From Gordionus sp. m RMFG-2023 (Eukaryota; Nematomorpha; Gordioida; Chordodea; Parachordodidae): 64,000 nt of DNA. Positions within the stretch are counted from its first letter, which is position 1. Each line of letters starts with the position of its first letter. The position numbers were made by a program, and so were the translations under genes. The DNA lies in contig NC_088777.1 of assembly GCF_954871325.1 (NCBI RefSeq), positions 30,295,366 through 30,359,365 of the forward strand, in the 5' to 3' direction. Below the pieces are notes generated by a model. That model was not told the origin of the DNA. It worked only from the letters and a program-made list of their open reading frames with translations, and did not search any database. Positions 40,001 through 53,600 of the stretch are shown in pieces.

Positions 40001-43000
40001 ATTGATAGTTAAGTTGTCGGATAATTTCTGATCTTTAAGAGGATTATATGGAAGTGGTGATCGAAGTTTAGATGACTGATAATGCTTTGGATAGACAATA
40101 TCCATTGAGTTTTTACTGTAATCATTTGGTGAGGCTTGAATATTAAATTTTTTTTTATTATTATAACTTATAAAAAATTCTATTTCTGTAACTAAAACCC
40201 TTGTTTATGTTATAAATTCCTCAATGTGTAACTACAGAATAAACTTTGTTCAAGGATTTTCACATATTTATGAGAGTTATTTAGGCTAACTCACTTGGGC
40301 TATATGGAAAAGGTTAAAATAAAATTGCAATGCAACAATTTCCCAGGGTAAATAGCCCAGAAAATATTTTAGGTGGGCTATGCCTGTGGAATCTACCCAC
40401 TAGCCCTGATATTTCCGATAATTATATTTGTGATAATTGCTCTAAAGATTACACCATTTCGGATGACGGTATTCCTAGTGATACCAAAAAGCTGATGTAA
40501 GTCTCGGAACTGTTGACGAGTCTAGAGCCAACTCACTAACTAACCATGATAGCATGCATTTCTATCACCGATGGCGGAGCAGTCATTAAAATATAGTAGG
40601 AATAGAAGGAAGGTAAGATGAAATGAGAGTGGAACGAGCGTAGGAGGTATGGTTTTAATATTTTGATTATTTTTTATTTTGCTAAAAAAAATTTAAGAGG
40701 TTGGGTAGAAAAAAATTCAGAGTATTTATGTCATTCAGTAAAAAGAGCGAATATTAGATACACACTAATCATCCTGAATGAGCATATTTCATTTAGGAAG
40801 AAATTTTTTTATAATGTTTTATTGTTAACCTTAAGACCTATTTTTTTGAAAAACATAATTTATATTAATTTATAACAATATAAAAAAATTAGGATTTGTG
40901 AGTTAAATTTGACATTTACTATCTAACCCCAATGGACTTGCCACCTTACCCAGGGTTGGTAAAAAACACAACTTTTACTTAATTCTATATAACCCCCATA
41001 GTATAAAAGGAAGAGTATCGGCATTTCTAATTTTATAGAAAAGCTTCCAAAAAAAATCTAAATTTTTGGAAACACACTGTGCACTATATTTTTAGTCACG
41101 CTTTTTTTTAAATTGTATCCCCTCAATATACAGCCCTGGTTATGAATATATTTTTACCAATTTTTAAAAGTTCAAAAGTCAATTTTATTAAATAGGTTTA
41201 TGTATATTTTTACCCATTAGCTTCAAAAAAGTTTAAAAATAATGATTATGACAATTGTCACACTACTTTAGTCCATCTTCACTGAAATCTTATTAATATG
41301 TTTACAATATATATTGTCACCCATTTGCGTCAAATTCAAAAAAGTTAAAATTATAATAATTGTCACTTTCTATAATGCACCTTCTGACTATAAATATTTT
41401 TACCCATTACTTTAAAAAATATCAAAAAGTTAAAATTATAGTAATTGTCACTTATAATTAGGGCTGTGCCGATCCACATATTTTTTACCGATCCGATTCG
41501 ATCCGATATTTTCCGATATTGGTTCAAAACCGATCCGATACCGATCCGATATTTATATTAATTTTTTACCACCCCTCTTTGAACCAAATGTAATTAATAA
41601 ATCAATATTTTTTATGCATAAAAGAATTATGCATAATTTAATTTTTTTATTTCAACAATAATTTTAAAAAAAATATATAATAATATATCCATTTTATGTT
41701 GGTTTATAAAATTGTAATATTTAATATATAAAATTATAATATATTAGATTTTTTTTAATAAATATAAGAGCCTCTAGATTTTCAGGCAATAGGCTTCTAC
41801 GATGAGGACTATCAATATCCCCTGCCGTACTGAAGGCAGACTCAGATGGGACACTTGTTGCTGGAGGAGCCAAAAATTTACGTGCAAGTGTTGATAAAGT
41901 TGGAAATTTTACAGCATTAACTCTCCAATATTCAAGTGGATTCACTGGGGATATAATATTAATATCATCAATGTTATTCGAGTTTTCTAAATAAATAACA
42001 CAAATATAAAATTAGCATTTATAAAATAGTGGGTTTCATACAAACCCAATCTTTTGTTGATTTTGAAAAATCACCCAAACAAATGGGTCAATCATAGCCC
42101 AACCAAGCAATATTTAAATTAATATGAAAAATATATTGTCATACTTTCTATATATGGTGTTATTTTTTTAAAAAATTAAAAATAAATAAAACTTTGGGTG
42201 TTCCTTTCTATTTTTATAAAAAAACTTGTAAAATCTATTTAAAAAAATAAATAACATTTGCATTGTTTAAAAAAAAATTATTTATAAAATATTATTAATG
42301 TAAAATAGAAACTCGAAAAAATTTATTTTTTTTTAAAATATTTTAAAAAAATTTTTTTTATTAAAAAATAATAATTCAAAGTTTCATTACTCAAAAGTTT
42401 TATAAGAATTGCATTTTTAGTAAAAGAATCGGATCGGGTTTTTTACAGGTATCGGGCCGATCCGATATTTTTGAAAAACGCCAAATATCGGGACCGATCC
42501 GATCCGATATTTAATATCGGCACAGCCCTACTTATAATGCACCTTCTGACTATAACTATTTTTACCCATTAATTTTAAAAAAATAAAAAAGTTAAAAATA
42601 ACGATTACGATAATTGTCTTACTTTTATGATTCATATCATGGAAATTATAAGTTAACAACATACGTTTACAATATCTGTTAGGCTATTCACACCATCATA
42701 GACAACATCAACAACAAATGCAATGTCATTTTAAACATATGGTATTTAGATGATGGTACAGTTGCAGGACCCATACGATGAATTAATTAAAATTCCATCT
42801 ATCATTTCTGATCTCACTCCCACTACTGGGCTTTCCCACAATCATAAAAAATGCGAATTTTATATGACCAACAATTTTTATCCCATTCCTGTTAACTTTT
42901 CTATAATTGAGAAATCAAATTTTACTCATTTAGGCTCACCTATTGGAGGCCAGAGCAGCTCCAAATTTACCGAAGACTTCCTAATTAAATTTGACCGACT

Positions 43001-44596
43001 TCACAAAATCTTATGATTTTTACCATCTCATCATTCATTCTTTTTCCTGAAGAATTTCCTTCCAAAAATATTGCATGCCTTTCGTCTGCTCCTCTTTTCC
43101 AATTCCCATACATGCTACTAGAAAGTTAAAATCTCCCTTGAATCAATACTCAACCTCAAATTCTCGCCCATTTGCTGGATGCAAGCCACTCTTCCATGTA
43201 AACTTGGGGATATAGGCTTTCAATCCTCGGCCTCACTGAATTGCAGCTTTTCTCTCATCATTTACCAAAAGTCAAATAATTACTAAAATGTTTACCACCT
43301 CTACAGACCCCCATCTGGGGTTGGCACAAGACCTATGGAAGTCGAACGCTCCTAATGCTTCCTTTCCTTTATCCTCCAGACAACAAGATTGGGACTTACC
43401 TTTAATCCAGCATTCCGTTGAATACCTTTACTCGAACGCTGTTCTGAAGGACATTTCCTTGATCTATAACCCAGATATCCCCTCCCCAATAAATCAAAGT
43501 ATTGATCCCCCCCCCCCTCCATTAAATAAAAGTAGTAATTCTCCATCATCATTTTAACATTTCAACACGGGATATGAATGGCTTGAGGCTATCCCTAGTT
43601 CCAACCTTGGTTTGCTTCTTTCCAACGAAGAACTTGGGAATAGGTCCTCGTTTGCTGTATCGTCACACCCTCATCTTGCAAACAGTGTCAGCTCCTTATC
43701 ACAGTTTAGGCCATCACACTCTTCACTGCCGTTTCTCTAGGCCGCTATCCACTCCACAAGGAATAAATTCAATTATTGCTAGAACTCTCCGTTCAGCTAA
43801 TATTCCATCAACTTTGGAACCTTTAGATCTTAATCTCGGGGACAATATCATATCTGACGGAATGACTCTTATCCCATGGAGCAGAGGAATCCCACTAGCC
43901 TGTGATTATACATGCGTTGATCGCTTTACACCATCCTTTTTCTCTAATTCCTTAGTTAGAGCGGAAATTAGAAAGATCAATAAATACATTACCATTCCCA
44001 ATATTACTCTAACCCCGATTGTTTCCTGACACAATCGGTGCTTTTGGACCTATAGCATTGGAATTTTTCAAGGCACTCACCAAAGATGCTCTTAATTTCG
44101 GGTGACCCTCAGGAAGGTTTTTACCTACGCCAACGAATCTCAATAGATATTTGTAGGTCGCATAGTATATCAATCCATGGTGCCATAAACTAGATGCACC
44201 TCCTCCTCATGTTCTTTCTCTTTTTTAAATTACATTACAGTATTTTATTACCTTTTTTTTATAAATAATATAGATTTTTATATTTCTATAAAGCTTATCC
44301 TTTTATTGTAAATTGTATAGTTTTTAAATCGGAATTTTATTCAATTATAAATATGTATATTTCATAAAAAAAAATATGTATATACCCATTTGTATCAAAA
44401 AATTCAAAAAAGTTTATGAATAACTATTATGATAATTGCCACTTTTCTATGATATATCTTTATTGAAATCTCAATTTACTAAATATATATTTATACGCAT
44501 TTTGCGTCAAAAAAATTAAATATAAGTTTAAAAATAACGATTGTGATAATTGTCATACTTTTCTTATTCATGTTCACTGAAATTTTAATTTAACAA

Positions 44597-44635
<39 letters not shown>

Positions 44636-47600
44636 AGCCATCGTTCACGAATGCGTTCATCTTGAAGGCGTTCTTGAACGAAGTTCTTTTTTTGAAAAAA
44701 ATGATGAACGGTGTTCCTTTTATTTTTGACGAACTTTGAACGTGATCGCGTTCCTTTTTTTTGACGAACGCGTTCGAATTTAAAGTTCGTTCACTTTAAA
44801 AACATTTTTTATTTTTATTTATTTGAAATTTTTTAATCAGATATTTTTCTTTTTTCATATTTCAATTTTTTTTAACTTATAAAGAGCTAAATTCTTTTAA
44901 ATTAAATTTTCCTTTACTATAACTTTTTCATATCTTTAATCAAAACAAAATAAAATTCTTTTAAATGTCACCTGGATCTTTATAAAATCTTCTTGAATTC
45001 AAGTTAGTAAATGGAGAACAATTTCACAGGAGTTACAAATTGCATTCCTTAATATAAATGGAATGAAAATCAAACAAGTGGTTCTTTTAAGGTTAGAAGT
45101 GGTGAAAGTAGACATTATAGGTAATCAAGAAACCCGTTGTCCAAGGAACACTGCAAACTTTAATGATAATTAAATATTTTGCTTAGGTAGAATTTCCAAA
45201 ATCTGGTCTGAGATAGCATTCCTAATAAATACACGAATTAAATTCATCATCAAATTCGTACCCATATCTGAAAGATGTGGTCTTCTCTATTTAAACACAA
45301 ATTTTAGGCCGACAATAATAGCAAATTTCTATGCTCCACCAATTAGAAATGAAAAATTAGGCTTCATCGACATAATGATAAATACAATCCACTCCCTGCT
45401 ATGTAAATATAATATAATAGTTCTAGGCGATCTAAAGCTGAAAATTGGTAAAGAAGCAGAATATGTTAGCAGTAATGTCACCGGGTATGCTACCATACAA
45501 CAACCGAACAGCGAGGATAACAAGAAACTTCTTGACTTCTGCAGAAACAAGAACTTTATAATCGAAAATAACTTTTTTTGCCACCGAGAAATAAACACAT
45601 AAACTTTCGTGAGGGCTCGGCAGAAATAAATTGATTTCTTCATCTCTAATATTCACCAGTGGTTTGACGGCGTTAAAGCATCAACTAATATAAGCCTGTC
45701 AGATCATAGAATCTTATAGCAAATATTACCGTAAAAAATATATGGCGCTATTTTAACAGAATTAGACAAAACTCGACTGGATCTAGTACAATTCATTTGA
45801 AAACAACTTTACACGTAAACTCAGTAAATTACAAACGCCGGGAGATGTAATAATTTTTGATAAAGCATTAAATAGGAAAAGAGCTAACTTCTTAAACATA
45901 ACTATGCACGGAAACGTAGAAGAATGCTGGAAACTATTTTAAAATGATCTTGCAGAACATATGATGGTTTGTCAAATGTTTTCAAGGAAAGAATGGATGT
46001 CTAGTGAGACATTAAAAAAAATTAATCAACTAAGAATGAAGAATGACTCGAATAACGACTTATGGAAAAATACAGAGATTATTGCGGAGTGATAGACGGT
46101 CTATAAAGATATGAAAGAAAATTTATGACGCCTATAAAAAATTAAAATATTTCTGTAAACCTTGCAGTTTTAGAAAACCCCCATATATAGTTTTAGATAA
46201 CGGAAAAGCAATCATTGACCAAGATGAACAAATTATGGCTTGATTATTATATTATGGTCTTCGAATAGAAAGCAACTCTGCCAACAAACATAAATACAAA
46301 CCTTGTCCCATTCCCGTCTGGTTTCTCCATAAATAAAATATCAAACGTAAGGAAAAATTACGAAAAAATAAAGCACCAGGGCTGGATAAACTGAATACCT
46401 AAAATCGCACCTAAACAATATCTTCCTTCCTACTAGCCCTCTTCAATAAAATATGGGAGAATGGAAATACTCCAGTGGAATGTTACATCCTTCCTATGTA
46501 ATTTCCCTAAAATCAAAGGCCCATAAAAATTTACTTATTACCGAGTCGTAGCCCTGACATCCTGTCTCAAAGATTTTTATAGTCCTCTTAAAAAATAAAA
46601 TCATATCATCCATACTTCATCTTTTCCTCGGATATATGCGCGTACAGACCAAATAAAAACATACTAGAACTAATATTAACCCTGAAAATAAGGTTGCAAA
46701 TACAAAATACCCTCCTACTTCACATTCGTAGATTTTAGTAGAGCTTTTAATGTTAATCATGAAGCTCTATGCGAAACGCTGTCAGAGTGTGGTGGTAGAG
46801 CGCATTTTTAGTATAGCTAATGCCGTATTAACTGTCAAGCGTTCCTGTCAATCAGATAAAAATTTTGAAAAACAATTGTTAATAAAAATTAATAAGAATT
46901 TTTTATAAATAAAATTATATTTTTATTCGCTATATTATATTGCATTTATAATTATATTATCAAAATAAAACTATATTATTTTTTTAACATGGCTAATATA
47001 TTGTATTAAAAAATATAAGACATTTATTTTTATTATATTAAATTTTAAAAAAAATTTATCATAAAATTTTGAACGAACGTGAACGTGTTCGATTATTGTC
47101 AATGAACGTTGAACGCGTTCGATTTTTTAAAAAATGTTTACAGCACTAATATTATTATTTAATATATTATAATTATCTTTAAAAATGGTGCCCTCTATAT
47201 TTGATTAATATATTCCTAAAATTATAAAAAACTAAATAAAATTTGAATTCTTATTTTCTCCAGTAATATTTTTACTTAAACATTTAAATATATTGGTAAT
47301 AAACATATTTAGTTAGTTTCATCGTTTCTAGGCTCTTCTCAAAATATTTTTTTGTTTTACCAGAAATACAACGACATTGAAGATATTTTTTAAAATAACT
47401 TTTGCATTTTCAGGAGAATTTTGAGGACTACAAAATGTTATAAAATTTGATACTTTAAAACCAAAAATATTTTGAGTAATTTGATATTGGTTAAAAGAGG
47501 AAAAGGCTTTCATCATACTTTGAGGATCCATAACTCGAGATATATTTGAGCTAAAGCATTAAAATTTTAATTTGTATAAAATATCTATTTAACCTTCATG

Positions 47601-50600
47601 CCACGTTTAATGTATTTAAATGGTATTCCAAAAATCACGTTATTTTGGTCGATTTGTCATGGAATTTTACCAAATATCATGATTATAATTTAATAGTATT
47701 ATTACAACATATGTGCTATCTTATTTTATATGATTATTTTAGAACCATATCTTAAATAAGAAATAACAAATTTCAAAACAGGTATCAATAATATCTAATT
47801 GTAATTTAGAAGATTATTATCAAAGGCTTTTTAAAAAAGCTTTATACTGAATAATTGATATAAATTCTATCTATAATATATATAAAAGCCGTGTCACAAT
47901 TTATAATAAATATTTAAATCGACTCATTATGATTTTTAAATATTTTATTTCAGTTCTCAACTATCAATATTATTATAATCTTTCATTGGGGTTGGAAGAT
48001 TTTTTTTAAATTATGGTTTTGTGCCTTGCTTGGGAATTTTTTTTAATATAAAATATTAGGCATACATGTGAGCCGCCGGCGATTAGGACCACGCCGACGC
48101 CGCGCGCCAAATTGTCGGCGCTCAACACGCCGCCGCTGATGTAAAAATTCGGCGGCGTGGCGGCGTGATACATATTTTTTATTATTAATTTATTTTATAT
48201 ATTATTTATGAATTGTAATTAGAAGAAAATATTAAATATTTTTTGAATTATTAAAATGCGATTTTATTTTTTAAAATTAATAAATATTATTTGCTATAAA
48301 TTTGATTTGTAACAATCCATATTCGCACACTTTGGGCAGGTTTGTGACCAACATGCTATAAAAAATAAGAATAGGATATTAAATTTGAAAAGGTAATTCT
48401 ATATTTTATTCTTTTATTTTGATGCTTCAAATAATTTACAACTCGTTATATAAAATTTATTTTTTATCATAATAGGAAATTTTAATTAATGATTTTTATT
48501 TTGTTGCCATTATAATATATATAAAAATATTAGGACTAAAACAATTATAAGGATGCAGCATTGCAATACCCTTTAACAAAATATAGTATATCCTTGCAAG
48601 CAAAGCCTTCTTTTGCATGGAAACATTTTGGATCCTTAATATTAAAAACTGACACAAATAATAAGAGAACCAGTATTACTAATAAAGTCTTTTGTAATAT
48701 ATGCTTGCAAATATCACTTGATGGTGAGGATGAAAATAATTTTTCATTTTCAGAGTAAATTTTTTGATTCTTTTAAAAATATTTGTAAATTTTTTAATTA
48801 GTTATCCAATCAAATCTTTTTCAAAAAATATTAGAACATCAAATATAATAAAACATTTACTTGACAAACATGATTTATCATGTAAAGAAGAAATATCTAA
48901 ACAAAATTTAAAGTTATTTTTCAAACTCATTGTAAAAGATACAACTGACCCTATAAAAGATAAAAAATGGTTTCTGGTAAGGAATTATGTTCTCATGTGT
49001 TGCAAGGATTTAATGCCATTCTCTTCTTTAAATAATACTGGAATGCAAGATTTTCTAAATGTTATTTGTAAAATCATTATAATTTTTAATAGGGCAATCT
49101 TAATTTTTATTTTAACTGTTAAGATATTTAATTATTTTATAACATCTCACATTTAGAATTTTTTATGGCATAATATTTTTATTATTAACTTTTTATTATG
49201 TAGAAATATGGCATTATTTCAGATGCCAAGGAATTACCAGAGAGAACTACACTTAGCCGGAGTGGATTAGATGATGTGTATTTATCAATGAAGGCATACA
49301 TATACTAACAAATTAATATAGGTCCTAAATTTTGTGCTATAACTTTTGATATGTGGACCGACAAATATAGACGGCGAAATTATATCACCTTTACATTTCA
49401 CGAAATAGATAATAATTTTAATATTGTATTTTATACATTGGCGACACATCATGTCACTCAAAAACATACCGCTGAAACTATTCTTTCCGAAATAGAAAAA
49501 GTTGAAAATGAATTTAATTTAGGGTTCAAGAAAATTCAAATGGTAACGGATGCATGACCCAATGTAAAGAAAAGTGTTCGTCTAGAAGAATATGACCATC
49601 ATTTATGTTTGGGGCATGGATTACATAATCTAGTGTAGTGTTTGCAACGGTCCGGTCCTACCGGCTCGGTCTTATCAGACTTTTCGGCCCTAGGGACGGT
49701 CCCGTCCAACAACACGGTCCCACTGTCCGGTCCTGTCCGACCGAAGACCGATTTAAGAATATAAAAGTTTACTATAAATTGCTTTATAGTTAATGTGTAT
49801 GTACATGAACATATAAAATATGATTATTTAATGCCTAACACTTTATAATATCTAATTCATCGTTTACTTTTTATATCCTTCCGTTTCATTAAATTCAATA
49901 TTCATAGTTTACTTTTTATATTCTCCCGTTTCATTCAATTAAATTCAATCGCCTTCAAGTATTTTAATTTAGTAGGGTAGGTAGTATTATATTTTATTTT
50001 TAGAAATGGATATTGAAATCATAGAAGTTGATATTGAAATGCCACACTCTTCAAGGGGTGAAAGAATGACTATTATTGATGAAAATCAAAAAAATTCATC
50101 AAATTCTTTAAAAGATGTTAAAGAATTATACAATTATTTTAAAAAAGAGACTGGTCATAAGATTTGTAAAATCTGTTTACAATCATTTTCAAATACATCA
50201 AGCACAAGTAAATTAAGCATATATACTATTAGCTGGGAACCAATATTAAAAACCCAATATAAACAAAATATTGTATTGGTATTGGGTCTAAAATATTGAT
50301 ATTGGTTTAAACAATATTTTCTATTTCTTGTATCTTGTATTGGTTTATATTATATTGGTTTAAATTCAAATAACTAATTAAAAAAATAGAAATAAATAGT
50401 GATTATAAAACCCTTTTATTATCAATATAATGAATTGTTATTATGCCCATAAAGGGTATTATATTTGGAGAGGACCAAATGTCCATTGTTAAGGAAAATT
50501 TAGATGTAATGTTAGAACGTACAGATTTTAAATTGATAAAAGAACTATGTTAATGTTTCATAATTTCTATTTTTAATCTTTTCAGAAAGTAATTTTCTAA

Positions 50601-53600
50601 AGCTAATGATAAAATAACTAAAAAACGCAATAGAATGAATCCAAAGATGGTTCAATCTATGATGGCACTTGAATCATGGATAAAAAATGGAATCATTTTT
50701 GATTTTTTAGAAAATAATTAAATTATTTATATACAATTTATTTTATAACCAAATATATATATCAAAAAAATTAATTAAATATGTAAATCATATTCATATT
50801 GATATAATTTATATTAAATAAATTTGTATTTTAATATTCTTTTGATTAGGCCTTTGTGTATAATATAATAAAAATGAATTGATGATATAATTGAAATATT
50901 AATAGGGAGTTTAACTATTCATTTTTAATAAATTTGAATGCAGAATAAAACTTTTGTAGCTTTATAGAAAAATTTTTTTTAGGCGGTCCGGTCTCACTTG
51001 ACTTAGCGGTCTATCGGTCCGGTCCCATTTTAGAAAAAAAGACCGGACCGGACCGTTGCAAACACTAATCTAGTGACAGTCGATGGAATAAAAAAGTTAA
51101 TAAAATAGAAAATCTCATTAAAAAAGTGAGAGAAGTTATAGTTGCCTTAAGATTCAAAACAGCGGATTTTGAAAATATAAACGATAAAGAAAATGTTTTG
51201 AATCGATATCATATACAAGAAGTTATAGTTGCCTTAAGATTCAAAACAGCGGATTTTGAAAATATAAACGATAAAGAAAATGTTTTGAATCGATATCATA
51301 TACATCGGATATTTTAGATTTGGATGATAATGATCCTTTTTATGAAGATCGTTTGGGGTTTGATGATGATAGTGAAAATCAAAATCATATGAGAAAAAAC
51401 ATAAAACCTTAAAATTAAATGTGCCTACACGTTGACATAGTATTTTAATAATGCTGGAAAGTGTGACTGGCAATAACAAAAATCCTATAAATATTCTATT
51501 AAATAGAATGGAGAAACCGGATCTCAAATTATTTAACTCCGATTGGGACTTGGTGCATGAACTTTTAAATTTTCTTAAAACCTTCAAAAAAACTGTTGAA
51601 TTTTTATTTGTCCAAAAAGAGTTATTAAATCATTTAATTGTAAAAGAATATGATAGTCCTCCCATAGCATCCCTTAAACAAAATATGCTTAATAAATTTG
51701 ATCATAGATTTCCAATAACCGATCTTCAGGTAGTATTTTAAAATACATAAATTATTTTTTTTATATATTATTTCTCTTTCTTTTATTTTTTTACTTAGGT
51801 GTTAGGAGCACTTTTGGATCCTCGTTTTCAATCAATAAACATAGTAAATGAATATTTAAAGGAATAAAATACTACTCCGGTTGAATTTTTATGTCAACAC
51901 GCTACCTCTCTATGGCCTTTGGACGAATTAAACGAATGTGAAACGACGGAAGTTGCTTCAAAACTTGATTATCTTAAGTCATTGGCTACGAAACATTCAT
52001 CTATTCAAAACAATAGCCTGAAACAACAACACTATTTAACTAGTTTAAAATAAGAATTATTCATTATTTTCGCCTTATAATTTCGAGATAAAAGATGTCT
52101 TAGATATTTGGAAGATAAGAGCATTGGATCTTCCTAAACTTTCAATATTAGCTAGAAAGGTCCTGTGCGTTCCAGGTACGACCTGCGAGGGTGTATTTTC
52201 TATAACTGGGCTCACTCTGAACTCTTAAAGATCATTATTATGTCCTTTAAATCTTAATAAAATAATATTTATTCATGATAATTATAACTTAATAAAATCA
52301 TTAAATTATAGTTATAAACATAATACAGTATAAATTTTATTTTAAAAGTGTTTCCAATGATAAATTTAATTAAAAAATTTAAGTTAGAAAAATATTTGAC
52401 GCCGCCGCCGATTTTTGTGGCGGCGTCTAAATCGATTCGCCGCCGCTAGCCGATCATTTTTAAAAAAAAAACGCCGCCGCCGCCGAAAATGCTGTCGGCG
52501 CACATGTCTAGGCATAGGTGATCAGTGATATTTAACAAATAATATTGTTATTAACAAGTAAACCCTTTAAATATATTTTGACTCAAGCCATAGTATTTAC
52601 ACTTAGTTTTAATGGATTGAATCTGGCCTAAAGGGGGGGAGGGGGTAAAAAGAATAAAAATTGGACATTATTTTCAAATAACAGGTAACAACTATTATAA
52701 AAGTAAGGAGAAAATTCTCATACCCTGTCATTTTTGATGGGCTATCTACTAGTATTAATATAAAATCCTTCCTTGAAAGATAATTTTATGTTCAAAATCA
52801 CAACTTAGATATCAACCCACTAATCCAGGTAGAAGCTAAAAAGATTGACAAATACAATTTTAACAACTTCATATTGACTTAATAAGTGACTCCTAAGAAT
52901 GGCCATTTTTTCCCATTAACATACAAGTTTTTAAAAAATCTAGGCAATAAAATGTGGGTTTTTACAAATGAAACCAGAGAAATTTTATATAGGTCAAAAA
53001 ATTTAAATTGAAATTTTTAGACATAAATATGGTACCTTTTAGGGATATCAATTTTAAAATCGTATTTTTTAATTATATAGTTTTAATTTTATTTTACAGT
53101 TTTTATAGTGTTTTATAGTATTTTAATTTATAGTAAATTTTTAAATCGAATTAATCTAAATTTCTATTAGAAATACTATTTGTTAAGATATTTCTTTGAA
53201 TAGAAAGTAATTTTTGAACCTTTTGTATAATTTATATTTTTTGGTTTTTGGTCTTTGGGGGGGGGGGGGGGGGGTTCAAACTAGAGGTACATTGGGTGGG
53301 TTATTAGCCCACACCCACCCATACTTTGGAACAGTGTTGTTAGGTTTTCTAAAATATTTTTAACATTGGGTGGGTGGCAGGTGGGTTAAAAAAAATTTAA
53401 GTAATGGTGGGCATGTGTGGGTAAATTTTTAATATTTTTCAGGCGAAATGAGCAGAACAGACTTCATTTTATTAAAAATAACAATTTTATTTCATAATAT
53501 TGCATATTTATGTTTAATTAAAAATACATGAATGAATAAAAAGCCAAGGGTTAAAAAAAATTACAAACAATAAGCGGATAGGCTTTTTAACTAAAAACCT

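Larger units (their letters stand above)
41145..44615. repeat. Satellite-like array of about 100-120 bp units, split by two insertions
   Basis: Units read TATTTTTACCCATTTGCGTC, then AAAAAGTTTAAAAATAACG, GATAATTGTCACACTTTT and TTCACTGAAATTTTAATTTA. They are found at 41145-41458, 42531-42690 and 44370-44615. A hAT (41459-42530) and a reverse-transcriptase fossil (about 42690-44210) separate the blocks. At least seven partial units are visible. Confidence 0.65.
48066..52508 (+). mobile_element. hAT with GCCGCCGGCG-rich ends, degenerate
   Basis: Flanked by TAGGCATA at 48058-48065 and 52509-52516. Ends CATGTGAGCCGCCGGCG and the inverse of ACATGTGCGCCGACAG. The subterminal 100 bp on each side are extremely rich in CGCCG in a 75 percent A+T setting. 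The plus-strand transposase is split: BED finger (48561-48758, FAWKHFGSLILKTDTNNKRT), catalytic start AITFDMWTDKYRRRNYITF (about 49335-49390), middle (51451-51741), and dimerisation motif LARKVLCVPGTTCEGVFSIT (about 52150-52210). Another hAT is inserted at 49636-51067. Confidence 0.78.
47870..52752 (+). mobile_element. Helitron-like copy 3 with both ends, split by a hAT
   Basis: 5' end A|TCTATAATATATATAAAAGC at 47870, typical of Helitron 5' termini. The 3' end has the hairpin CCCTGTCA/TGATGGG followed by CTAG|T at 52749-52753. There is no target duplication; insertion between A and T fits. Without the hAT at 48066-52508 it is about 440 bp, with no Rep/helicase. It shares the family blocks TTTTATTTCAGTTCTCAACT and AACAGGTAACA with copies 1 and 2. 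Confidence 0.72.
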
